Shown here piece after piece: positions 16,351 through 24,589 of a stretch of DNA of 33,890 bases. This DNA is from Opitutia bacterium. Its GTDB lineage: Bacteria; Verrucomicrobiota; Verrucomicrobiia; Opitutales; Seribacteraceae. The stretch lies in NCBI GenBank assembly GCA_018645725.1, contig JABGWD010000460.1, positions 1-33,890 on the forward strand, read 5' to 3'. The first letter of the stretch is position 1; every line of letters begins with the position of its first letter. A program made the position numbers and the translations under genes. Under the pieces are notes generated by a model. The model did no database searches. It was not told the DNA's origin and saw nothing but the letters and a program-made list of their open reading frames with translations.

Positions 16351-16457
16351 AAACCGCTCTACCATCTTGCCTCCTCTCCCCCTTGCGCTTAAACTGAATC
16401 TCACTTTCCTGCCTTTCGTAAACTCAATATTCAATTGCGAATTTTTTACTGACTTCA

Positions 16458-17495
16458 ATGAACTGTTTTTCAACGATACCCTTCAAGGTTGCCCTTGTTT
16501 GCGTGACGGTTTCAATTCTCGCATCGCTCTTCTCCTGTTCGGACGAAGCCACAGTCAAAACCAGTGTAATTGCCCCTGAATATACGGGGCCCGTCGTCAC
16601 TTGGATCCTGCCTGAGACCTGGGGCGAAAACCCTGCTCTTGCCGGTCCGATGGCCGGCTCCTTCCATGTCAAGACCGGGGAAGGACCACAAGGTCGCATA
16701 GGGGTGATGCCCTTCAGGGAATCGGTCTCGAGCCTTGAGATGGCCAACATGTTCGCCCGGGAAATCGGATATGGTACCCTGACCAACGAAACACTCGCCC
16801 CCCTGCTTGAAAAAAAGACGGTTGGAACACGCGATTTCGAATGGATCAGGTTGGAGGAGCAAAGAAAGGAAGAGACCCCGAAAACCGTCTTGCTTGCCCT
16901 CTACCGAAAGGATTCGCAGACTTGGCTCTTTCCTTTCATAGGCGGGAGAGACCTCGTTGACGCGGAACTGGAAAACTTTTCTCTTTTTCTCGAATCCACC
17001 GTGCTCCGGGCAGGCATAGAGCCCATCAGAGCCCTTTCCCAACCCGTATCCCCTTCCCCCGCGCCCGCTCCATCCGGGCCCATTGCTCCTGATTGGTCGA
17101 TCCCCTCCAATTGGACACCCGGGCAAGCCTCCTCCATGCGGTTGGCGAGTTACAAAGTAAACGACGGGCAAGGAAACAAACTTGATTTTTCAGTCACCTC
17201 CTTTCCCGGCGACGTAGGGGGACTTCTGGCCAACGTAAACCGCTGGTTGGGTCAAATCGGCGTACAGCCAACCGACGATGAGGGCTTGAAGCAATTCGTC
17301 CGCCCGATCATGATCGACGGCCTATCGGCCCAATTGGTCGAAGCTTCTTCTGCGGACAAGGCTCTTTACGCCGCAATCCTGATGAGAGACAATCGTTCCT
17401 GGTTCTTCAAGTTATCCGGGAGCAAAACCCTCGCCCAAAAGGAAAAGGAAAACTTCTCCGCCTTTCTTGAGTCCGTTTGTTTCCACAAACCCTGA
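16458..17495 (+). CDS. Lipoprotein with tandemly duplicated domain, unknown function
   Basis: A 345-residue lipoprotein: signal to the lipobox LASLFSC, then two related domains of about 130 residues (roughly 46-185 and 212-343) joined by a Pro/Ala/Ser linker (SPSPAPAPSG). Both copies begin with a W-x-[IL]-P-x-x-W segment (TWILPETW and DWSIPSNW). Both also contain an RxSxTWLF or NRSWFF strand and end with an [EK]NFS-F-LES motif. The second copy contains the FPGDVGGLLANVNRW block that I recall from PVC-group proteins of unknown function. It sits eight bases upstream of resB, so a role in cytochrome c maturation or another envelope redox process is inferred, not shown. Confidence 0.75.
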   Translation: MNCFSTIPFKVALVCVTVSILASLFSCSDEATVKTSVIAPEYTGPVVTWILPETWGENPALAGPMAGSFHVKTGEGPQGRIGVMPFRESVSSLEMANMFAREIGYGTLTNETLAPLLEKKTVGTRDFEWIRLEEQRKEETPKTVLLALYRKDSQTWLFPFIGGRDLVDAELENFSLFLESTVLRAGIEPIRALSQPVSPSPAPAPSGPIAPDWSIPSNWTPGQASSMRLASYKVNDGQGNKLDFSVTSFPGDVGGLLANVNRWLGQIGVQPTDDEGLKQFVRPIMIDGLSAQLVEASSADKALYAAILMRDNRSWFFKLSGSKTLAQKEKENFSAFLESVCFHKP

Positions 17496-17503
17496 AAACC
17501 CTT

Positions 17504-18784
17504 ATGTCCAGCGAAAGCAAACCCAAGAAAGGCAAAAGCTCTCTGGCCAAGCGCAGAGCCCTCTTTTCGTGGCTCATTCCCCTTGCCAACCTGCGGATCA
17601 CCCTTGCGCTCCTCAGCTTTTCCATGGTGCTCATTTTTGTCGCCACTTTGGAACAAGTCGAAATCGGAATACGCGGAGCCCAAGCCAAATATTTCGAATC
17701 TCTCCTTGGAATATGGCATTACCCCGAACAATTTTGGGGTGGCGAATTCCTCAACCCCGTGCCCATACCCATACCCGGGGGTTGGCTGCTCGGAGGTCTC
17801 TTGATCATCAACCTGACGGCCGCCTACGTCACCCGCTTTCAATGGACCGTAAAGAAGTTCGGCATTCAATTGATCCACCTGGGGATCATCATGCTCTTGG
17901 TCGGTCAGCTCGTCACCCAAGCGATTCAAGAGGAATCGCGCATGCAAATCAACAAGGGTGAATCAAGTAACTATATCGAACGTTTTCACGGGGTTGAATT
18001 GGCCCTGACCGACGTTACCGACCCCAGTCGCGAAACCGTCGTAAGCATACCCCAGGAACTTCTTGAAAAAGGCGGGTCCATTTCCTCCGGAGATCTCCCT
18101 TTCGAGGTCACGGTCAAATCCTTCGGTCCCAATTGCGACTTCGACGCAGTGAGCTCCAAGGACCAACGAGAAGGCTCCAGCAAAGAAGTCGACCAAGGGG
18201 TTGGTCATTCGGCAAATTTGTCCATCAAGCCAAAGAGCGAAGACTACAGCAGCGAAGCCATGAATTTCGGCCACCTCGTTTTTGAATTGTCCGACGAAAC
18301 CGGCAGCTTGGGAACTTGGCTAGCCCTCGCTCACCCCGCAGGGAACCATTGGTGGAAGGAAAGTCCGAAACTGGCCGACCTTGCCTTTCAGCCCATTCGC
18401 CACAAGGGCAAGTTGTGGGGGGTAACCCTGCGTGCGAAGAGGGAATACCTGCCCTACTCGATCGAATTGCTCGGCATAGCAAACGAATTTTACCAAGGCA
18501 CCGAAACGCCCTTCAACTTCGAAAGCGACATCATGATCAAGATGGAGGGCAACGAAACACGCCGGGCCTTGGTCTACATGAATACCCCCCTGCGCCACGA
18601 CGGGAAGACTTTTTACCAGTTCCAGATGAACAATGCCGCCGACTACACGGTTTTTCAGGTCATTCGCAACCCCAGTTGGCTCGTTCCTTACCTCGCTTGC
18701 ATCATCGTTTCCATCGGCCTGCTTTGGCAGTTCGGCTTTCACCTCGTTCGCTTCCTGCGGAAAAACTCCCTCCAGAAGGCATGA
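17504..18784 (+). CDS. resB: ResB/CcsB-like cytochrome c biogenesis protein
   Basis: ResB (CcsB, Ccs1) partners CcsA in System II cytochrome c maturation, handling haem and apocytochrome at the membrane. The 426-residue protein has a basic N-terminus, membrane segments near residues 30-50 (LRITLALLSFSMVLIFVATL), about 90-107, and 120-140. A large extracytoplasmic domain and a final membrane segment around WLVPYLACIIVSIGLLW follow. The LTLALLxFSxxLIFxATLEQ pattern is a ResB hallmark. The start is ATG at 17504 (MSSESKPKKGK), eight bases after the lipoprotein stop; the track start at 17477 is a TTG inside that gene. The stop overlaps the ccsA start (ATGA). Confidence 0.88.
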   Translation: MSSESKPKKGKSSLAKRRALFSWLIPLANLRITLALLSFSMVLIFVATLEQVEIGIRGAQAKYFESLLGIWHYPEQFWGGEFLNPVPIPIPGGWLLGGLLIINLTAAYVTRFQWTVKKFGIQLIHLGIIMLLVGQLVTQAIQEESRMQINKGESSNYIERFHGVELALTDVTDPSRETVVSIPQELLEKGGSISSGDLPFEVTVKSFGPNCDFDAVSSKDQREGSSKEVDQGVGHSANLSIKPKSEDYSSEAMNFGHLVFELSDETGSLGTWLALAHPAGNHWWKESPKLADLAFQPIRHKGKLWGVTLRAKREYLPYSIELLGIANEFYQGTETPFNFESDIMIKMEGNETRRALVYMNTPLRHDGKTFYQFQMNNAADYTVFQVIRNPSWLVPYLACIIVSIGLLWQFGFHLVRFLRKNSLQKA

Positions 18785-21012
18785 AGAAACATTCCCCCAT
18801 ACGCCTCGGCATCCTGATCGCCCTCACCCTTTTGGGCGCTTGGGTTTGTTTTTTCCCAAATTCTTTCGGAACCGCTTCGCTTTTTGATTTCGCAAAGGAC
18901 CCTCCCGTACCTCCCGCCGATTCTTTCGACTTGGACGGCTTCTCCCGCATTCCGGTTTTGCGCGGGGGAAGAGTCAAACCGATCGACAGCGTAGCCCGAA
19001 ACACCTTGCTCGTCCTGCGCAACAAAAGAACTGCCCTTGATGCAGACGAAGAAAAAGTTCCTGCTCTCGAATGGTTTGTCCGTGTTTTGTTCGCTCCCGA
19101 TCAGGCGGATCAGCTCAAAACTTTCCTCATTGATCACGATCAGGTTCTTGGCCTGATGGGAAAGAAGCTTGCAAGCGACGGAAAGCATTTTTCGTATGCC
19201 GAACTGGAACCACATCTTGCCGAAATCGAATCCAGCGCAAGGGAAGCCGGACAACTTGAACAGGAGGAACGGGACAGCTTCCAGCAAAACGTCATCGAAT
19301 TGTACCGCGGGCTTTTGCTCTACCGCAAACTCAAGAACACACTCACCCCTCCCCCCGTTCCTTCCGAAAGTTCCGACATGCTTGATGAAATCGGGGTTGC
19401 CGAGGTCTTTTTCGACCCGGACAAAGATTCGGACCGCACCGCCGAGTACAAACGGTTCCGTGTCTTGACCGGGGTCATCGCCGAACAGCCGTCCTTGATC
19501 GAAATGGGAAGCTCGGAATTTGCCAAGGTCGTCTTTTTCCTCGATCACTATTCGCGGGCCAACATGTGGTCGGAATTCTTTCCCATCCCCCCGGAAGCAA
19601 ACGATCCTCTCGAAAAGTGGCTTGCCGTGGGACAATCACTGGTCGGCGAGGAACCTCTTGATTCCCAGGAAAAACGCAACATGGACCCACGGGCATTCAT
19701 CTCGACCCTCCGCGAATTGGTCGCCCTGTCACCCGATGAATTGAGAAAACGCATAACTGCCATTCGGGAAACGCAGAAAATGAACCCCACCGCCCTCTTT
19801 GCCTCCCAATACGCCGAAGCCATCAAATTACGCCGCGAGGTAGATCCCATTATCGGACTATACGAAAAGCTCGGCATCAGTTACCGTGCCAATGATTTCG
19901 CCACCTTCAACGCGACCGTCGCTCATTTGCGCGAATTGGCCACCGAGCGGGCCGGCGAGGCGGGCTCAACTCTTCACTTCGAGAAAGCATACAACGGCTT
20001 CGAGCCTTTTTACCGCAGTTCCCTTGCTTACGTTCTTGTTTTCATCATTGCCTGCTGCTCCTGGCTCGCCGCGACTTACTCGAACTCCGTTGGCAAAAGC
20101 GACTCTACTGCAAAAATGCTTCGCGATACCGCCTATGTCCTCACGGGTATCGTTTTGCTCTCTCACACCTTTGGTCTTTTCGGCCGGATGTACATCGAGG
20201 GACGCCCCCCCGTGACCAATCTTTATTCCTCGGCCTTGTTCATCGGTTGGGGTGCGGTCCTTCTTTGTTTCGCCACTGAAAAATACCTGCGCTTGGGGGT
20301 TGCCTCCGCGATGGGCTCTTTCATCGGAGCGGGAAGTTTGGTCATTGCCTACAACTTAAGCCTCGATTCTTCCCTCAATCCAACGGGGGACACCATGGAA
20401 ATGATGCGTGCCGTGCTCGATTCCAATTTCTGGCTGGCCACGCACGTAGTCATCATAACCATCGGTTACTCCACTACCTTCCTCGCCGGATTCCTGGGGA
20501 TTGCCTATGTGTTTTATCACCTCAAGTCCGCCCTTTTCGGCAAATCGGAGGGCAAATTGAAGAAAACATTGGAATCGATGATTTTCGGAATTACTTGCTT
20601 TTCCTTGTTGTTCAGCTTGGTGGGAACGGTTCTCGGTGGAATTTGGGCAGATCAATCATGGGGCAGGTTCTGGGGATGGGATGCCAAGGAGAACGGGGCT
20701 CTCCTGATTGTGATTTGGAACGCCCTTCTTCTGCATGCGAGGTTTTCCGGGATTGCCAAGACCAGAGGGCTTGCCGCAATCGCCATCTTCGGAAACGTCG
20801 TCACAGCCTGGTCTTGGTTCGGAACGAACATGCTCGGAGTGGGACTGCATTCCTACGGCTTCATGGACAAAGCGTTCAATTACCTGATGGCCTTCATCCT
20901 TTCCCAATTGGCCATCATTGCCTTGGCCTACTTCCCCGCCTTTGTGAAGATGCTGATCAAGTTGGCAAGCAAACTTATCTCCAGTCCACCCCCGAACGAG
21001 ACCAGAACCTAG
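18781..21012 (+). CDS. ccsA: CcsA-like cytochrome c biogenesis protein with long N-terminal domain
   Basis: CcsA is the haem-handling core of System II. The start is the ATG at 18781 overlapping the resB stop, giving 743 residues; the upstream part of the 898-residue ORF is a shadow of resB. One membrane segment (about 7-25) precedes an extracytoplasmic domain of nearly 400 residues beginning with IPVLRGGRVKPIDSVARN. From about residue 415 a polytopic CcsA domain follows. It has the tryptophan-rich haem motif WADQSWGRFWGWDAKENG (622-639) and probable haem-ligand histidines in LLSHTFG, LATHVVI and GVGLHSYG. Typical plastid-type CcsA lacks the long N-terminal part, although extended forms are known in other phyla. 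Confidence 0.9.
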   Translation: MKKHSPIRLGILIALTLLGAWVCFFPNSFGTASLFDFAKDPPVPPADSFDLDGFSRIPVLRGGRVKPIDSVARNTLLVLRNKRTALDADEEKVPALEWFVRVLFAPDQADQLKTFLIDHDQVLGLMGKKLASDGKHFSYAELEPHLAEIESSAREAGQLEQEERDSFQQNVIELYRGLLLYRKLKNTLTPPPVPSESSDMLDEIGVAEVFFDPDKDSDRTAEYKRFRVLTGVIAEQPSLIEMGSSEFAKVVFFLDHYSRANMWSEFFPIPPEANDPLEKWLAVGQSLVGEEPLDSQEKRNMDPRAFISTLRELVALSPDELRKRITAIRETQKMNPTALFASQYAEAIKLRREVDPIIGLYEKLGISYRANDFATFNATVAHLRELATERAGEAGSTLHFEKAYNGFEPFYRSSLAYVLVFIIACCSWLAATYSNSVGKSDSTAKMLRDTAYVLTGIVLLSHTFGLFGRMYIEGRPPVTNLYSSALFIGWGAVLLCFATEKYLRLGVASAMGSFIGAGSLVIAYNLSLDSSLNPTGDTMEMMRAVLDSNFWLATHVVIITIGYSTTFLAGFLGIAYVFYHLKSALFGKSEGKLKKTLESMIFGITCFSLLFSLVGTVLGGIWADQSWGRFWGWDAKENGALLIVIWNALLLHARFSGIAKTRGLAAIAIFGNVVTAWSWFGTNMLGVGLHSYGFMDKAFNYLMAFILSQLAIIALAYFPAFVKMLIKLASKLISSPPPNETRT

Positions 21013-21515
21013 CCCCCGGAACCTTTTTTGCGATTCTTCCGCTTGGCCCCCGGAGTCTTTTTCAGTTTCTCCCTGAGGGTTTTCAGAATGGGTTCGGCAG
21101 GCCTCCCGAATGAGCAGGGAAAAGACAAGCGATCGTTTGACAATCCTCTGGACTCCACCGCGCTCTCCTTCAATACGGCTACGATCAGCTTTCGGTTGAT
21201 GTAATCCTCAAGCTCAAAATCCTTGATCTCTTCATGTCTAAAACTTTCCTTTCTCCACCAACTACGGAGGTGAAAGCCCTCCGAATCAATCTTCAACCGA
21301 GACCATTCGAAAAGTTGATCGAGCAAGTTCAAAAGACCTGCCAAGGCAAGAATGATCGTTCCAAACAAACTGACGTTTTCGCCAAGAGTTTCTGAGAAAG
21401 TACCGCTAAGAACGAAAAACAAAGCGCACAGGAGCAAAAAAAACGTGAATGCGACTTGCCTCCAGCCAACCGGCTTGATGACCGTAACGTCTTTTCTTCT
21501 GCCCCCCTCCCGCAT
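21009..21515 (-). CDS. Small two-segment membrane protein, unknown
   Basis: A 168-residue protein with two hydrophobic segments (about 20-40 and 48-68). A soluble C-terminal part follows, with KIDSEGFHLRSWWRKESFRHEEIKDF, which looks like a bacterial PH-like strand pattern, and a very basic lysine-rich tail. I do not recognise a family with confidence. Its start lies six bases after the lysS stop, so it is probably translated from the lysS message. Its TAG stop shares the palindrome CTAG with the convergent ccsA TAG. Confidence 0.6.
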   Translation of the reverse strand: MREGGRRKDVTVIKPVGWRQVAFTFFLLLCALFFVLSGTFSETLGENVSLFGTIILALAGLLNLLDQLFEWSRLKIDSEGFHLRSWWRKESFRHEEIKDFELEDYINRKLIVAVLKESAVESRGLSNDRLSFPCSFGRPAEPILKTLREKLKKTPGAKRKNRKKGSGG

Positions 21516-21521
21516 GAATGC

Positions 21522-23009
21522 CTATGCGGGTCGAAGTGTGGGAAAAAGAATGGTATCGCGAATGTTCGATGCCTTGGTGAGGAAGATAACCAAGCGGTCT
21601 ATCCCCAAGCCCATCCCCCCGGCCGGAGGCATGCCATGCTCAAGGGCGAGAAGGAAATCATCGTCCAACTCTTGCGTTTCCTCTCCTACCTGTTTCATGA
21701 AGGCTTCTCTCTGAACGAACGGATCGTTTTGTTCGGAATACGCCGGGGCAATTTCCTGACCGTTGATACAAAGTTCGAATACGTCGATGGTGCTCTCGTC
21801 GTCCTCGGTAATTTTGGCCAAGGGGCAAAGTTCGCGTGGAATATGGGTCACGAAGGTCGGCTGGATCAGGGTATGCTCGATAATCTTTTCAAAGACGTCG
21901 TTGGTGATCTCGAAGTCCTCCAATTCGGGATCCACTTCTATGCCCAATTCCTTTGTCTTTTCAAGCTTGGCCGACTTCGGCAGTTCAAACCAGTCGTCCC
22001 GGCCAACCGCACCAAGGATCAAGTCCTTGTACTTCGCCTCCTTCCAATTCCCCGAAAGGTCAATCGCTTCCCCCTCTTCCCTTTCCATTTGCAAAGTACC
22101 CAAGGCTCTCTCGGCCACTTGCTGAATGAGGGATTGGGTCAACTCCATCATGCCACGAAAATCGGTATAGGCCTGATAAGCTTCGAGCATAGTGAACTCC
22201 GGGTTGTGCCTGCGGGACAAGCCTTCGTTACGGAAAACCCGTCCGACTTCGAAAACCCGATCGAATCCACCGACCAACAACCTTTTGAGATGCAGTTCCA
22301 GGGCAATCCGAAGGCTGAAGTCACAATCCAAGGCATTGAAGTGCGTTTCAAAAGGACGGGCGGCGGCTCCGCCGGAAACCGCTTGCAACATCGGGGTCTC
22401 GACCTCCAAAAAATCCCTGCTCCAAAAAAACTCACGGATTTCCCTGATAACCCTGCTTCTCGCCCGGAAGCGTTCGCGGGAATCGTCGTTGACGATCAAG
22501 TCGAGATAACGCTGGCGGTAGATTTGTTCGTTATCCGTCAGGCCATGCCATTTTTCCGGCAAGGGGCGAAGAGCCTTGGAGACAAGTCGATACTCCTTCG
22601 CCCGGATGGTAATTTCCCCCGTCTTGGTACGAAAGAGAGGACCGCGAATTCCGATAAAGTCACCAAGGTCAAGTTTCTTGAAGGCAGCGTACTCGTCATC
22701 CCCGATCTCATCCCTGCGGACATAGGATTGAATTTTGCCATCCCGGTCGATGATCTTCAGAAACGATGCCTTGCCCATGAGACGGAAGGCAACGATTCGA
22801 CCGGCCACCGAAACCTCCGGTCCTTCATCCAGGTCTTCGGGCAATAGTTCGAGAGCTTCACTCGAAGTATGGGACTGATCCCAGTTCGAACGGTAGGGAT
22901 CGTTTCCGGATTCTCGCAAATGATCGAGCTTGCTTTGGCGGACCGCAAATTGATCGCTTCCGTCAAGAGAAGAATCCACGGTGGGGTTTTTGGGCTGTTC
23001 TTGGCTCAT
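21522..23009 (-). CDS. lysS: Lysyl-tRNA synthetase, class II
   Basis: LysS charges tRNA-Lys. An N-terminal OB-fold anticodon-binding domain (VAGRIVAFRLMGKASFLKI region) is followed by the class II core: motif 1 around FLEVETPMLQ, motif 2 FEVGRVFRNEGLSRRHNPEF, and motif 3 GMGLGIDRLVIFLT. I use the ATG at 23009 (MSQEQPKNPTVD), giving 495 residues, the normal size. The ORF-track start at 23222 would run through the TIR gene stop. It follows the TIR/FGE-like gene by 83 bases and may be transcribed with it or from its own promoter in that gap. Confidence 0.97.
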   Translation of the reverse strand: MSQEQPKNPTVDSSLDGSDQFAVRQSKLDHLRESGNDPYRSNWDQSHTSSEALELLPEDLDEGPEVSVAGRIVAFRLMGKASFLKIIDRDGKIQSYVRRDEIGDDEYAAFKKLDLGDFIGIRGPLFRTKTGEITIRAKEYRLVSKALRPLPEKWHGLTDNEQIYRQRYLDLIVNDDSRERFRARSRVIREIREFFWSRDFLEVETPMLQAVSGGAAARPFETHFNALDCDFSLRIALELHLKRLLVGGFDRVFEVGRVFRNEGLSRRHNPEFTMLEAYQAYTDFRGMMELTQSLIQQVAERALGTLQMEREEGEAIDLSGNWKEAKYKDLILGAVGRDDWFELPKSAKLEKTKELGIEVDPELEDFEITNDVFEKIIEHTLIQPTFVTHIPRELCPLAKITEDDESTIDVFELCINGQEIAPAYSEQNDPFVQREAFMKQVGEETQELDDDFLLALEHGMPPAGGMGLGIDRLVIFLTKASNIRDTILFPTLRPA

Positions 23010-23092
23010 GGGAAAAGTAAGAAAATGGGGTAAATCCAAAGAAAGACAACGGTAAAGCCTTTCGTTCGCAAAGCCGCTCGCCCGGATCTCCC

Positions 23093-24562
23093 CTAGGTGT
23101 TGGGCAAACGGGCCAAGGCCACCCGGAAGCCAAGGTTTCGGTAACGATGGAAGAGAGATTGAGTGTCTCTCGAGGAGGACTTGCACCCGGATGCCTTCTT
23201 CATGTAACTCCCTCCCCGGCAAATACGGAACTCGTCTTGTTCGGTATCATCGAGAAGGGTATTGACGAAGGAATTCCCGACCCATTCCCTGACGTTCCCG
23301 TACATATCGTGAAGACCCCAGGGGTTTGGCAGTTTGAGTTTGACCGGATGAACCCGCCTTACGCTGTTCACCAAGTACCAACCATGTTCATGCAATTCGG
23401 CAGGATCGTCTCCGAAATAGTAGTCGGTGGTCGTCCCTGCCCGGCAGGCATATTCCCATTCGACCTCGGTAGGAAGGCGGAATTCATGGTTTTCCGGAAG
23501 ACTTCCACTGTCCTTGGCCAAAACGGTCAGGGCCTTGCAAAACTCAACGGCGTCCAACCAGGAAACCCTGTTCACTGGCAAATTGAAGACTTCTGCACCG
23601 CCATCCGTATCGACGTCGCTGGGATTCGATCCCATGACTTCGGTGTATACCTCCTGAGTAACCAATAACTGGCTCAGCCAAAAATCATTGCGCACGTGCA
23701 CGAGGCGAACGTCCGAGGTATAGGGAACGCGAACGGTTATTTTCCCTGAAGGAATCCACGAAAGATCGCCCACGTAGGAATCGGAAAAAGGTGGTTTGTC
23801 CTGTCGTATATTGTTTTCGGCTTCATCGACGATGACACCGACGGCAAAAGGGTGACGAGTCTTTTGAGCACTCAAGGCTTTGGGCTTTGCAGGAGAACGC
23901 TGAGGAACCGGTATCACCGGAGAGAACCCGGCTTTCTTTTCCTTGTCGTCTTCGGTATCTTTGCCTTCGGTGACCGAAGAGCTACCGTTTTGACGACTGT
24001 ACCGGTTGACTTGGGCGGCGAAGACCTGCTCCATGATTTTCCACAAGGCTTCCCCTTCGTCCAGTACTTCCTCGCCAGTTGACTTGCGGTTGAGCAAATG
24101 GCGGTGTTGGCCTTGGCTGTCGGCTTTGGCCAAAATGTTGCGCATGACCTCTATGGCTTTCTTTTGCCAACCGAGTTTATAGTAGAAGCAAGACTGAAAC
24201 TGTTGCAAACAGAGTTTCAAGCTTGGGGTCAGTGTAATATCCTCGAGAAAAATAGGCAGCATCGGCTTGTTTTCACTCAGGGCGAATTGAATTTCCCGGT
24301 TCACGTGGGAAGAAGAACAAGCGCTCGGGGAAAGAAAGACGGCAAACATATCGGATCCCATGATCTTTTGGGCAATTTCATTTTGCCACTCCTCGGCGGG
24401 AGGTATGCCATCATCATACCAAAGATTCAAATTCGCTTCATGAAAATGACGCATGGCATTGTAGACCAACACCTTGTCCGCATGAGCATAACTGACGAAG
24501 GCGAAAGGCTTGCTTCCCGAGTAAGACTCGAAAGGGATTGGAATGTCAGGTGAGGTTGTCAA
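23093..24562 (-). CDS. TIR domain protein with C-terminal FGE/SUMF1-like domain
   Basis: A 489-residue fusion. The TIR domain (about 18-145) starts with AFVSYAHADK, has LWYDDGIPPAEEW, and contains VNREIQFALSENKPMLPIFL, where E90 sits at the position of the NADase glutamate. A charged, low-complexity linker (190-240) follows, then a formylglycine-generating-enzyme-like C-type lectin fold (about 285-485) with RLPTEVEWEYACRAG and NPWGLHDMYGNVREW. At the active-site strand, GGSYMKKASGC keeps one cysteine (C460), while the partner position of human SUMF1 is lysine (K455). Oxidase activity is therefore unlikely, and the domain probably binds a ligand. The start is a TTG with no clear ribosome site. 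It lies 27 bases after the cyclase gene, suggesting an operon. TIR effectors often degrade NAD in conflict systems. Confidence 0.85.
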   Translation of the reverse strand: MTTSPDIPIPFESYSGSKPFAFVSYAHADKVLVYNAMRHFHEANLNLWYDDGIPPAEEWQNEIAQKIMGSDMFAVFLSPSACSSSHVNREIQFALSENKPMLPIFLEDITLTPSLKLCLQQFQSCFYYKLGWQKKAIEVMRNILAKADSQGQHRHLLNRKSTGEEVLDEGEALWKIMEQVFAAQVNRYSRQNGSSSVTEGKDTEDDKEKKAGFSPVIPVPQRSPAKPKALSAQKTRHPFAVGVIVDEAENNIRQDKPPFSDSYVGDLSWIPSGKITVRVPYTSDVRLVHVRNDFWLSQLLVTQEVYTEVMGSNPSDVDTDGGAEVFNLPVNRVSWLDAVEFCKALTVLAKDSGSLPENHEFRLPTEVEWEYACRAGTTTDYYFGDDPAELHEHGWYLVNSVRRVHPVKLKLPNPWGLHDMYGNVREWVGNSFVNTLLDDTEQDEFRICRGGSYMKKASGCKSSSRDTQSLFHRYRNLGFRVALARLPNT

Positions 24563-24589
24563 TGCGGGCCAGAGGATGGGGGTCGGACG

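Noticed and set aside
18316-18780. N-terminal 155 codons of the 898-residue ORF
   Set aside because: They overlap resB in another frame and have no family similarity; ccsA starts at the ATG overlapping the resB stop.
23093-24562. FGE-like domain as a diversity-generating retroelement target
   Set aside because: No reverse transcriptase or template repeat is visible in the window, although the fold is one used by such targets.
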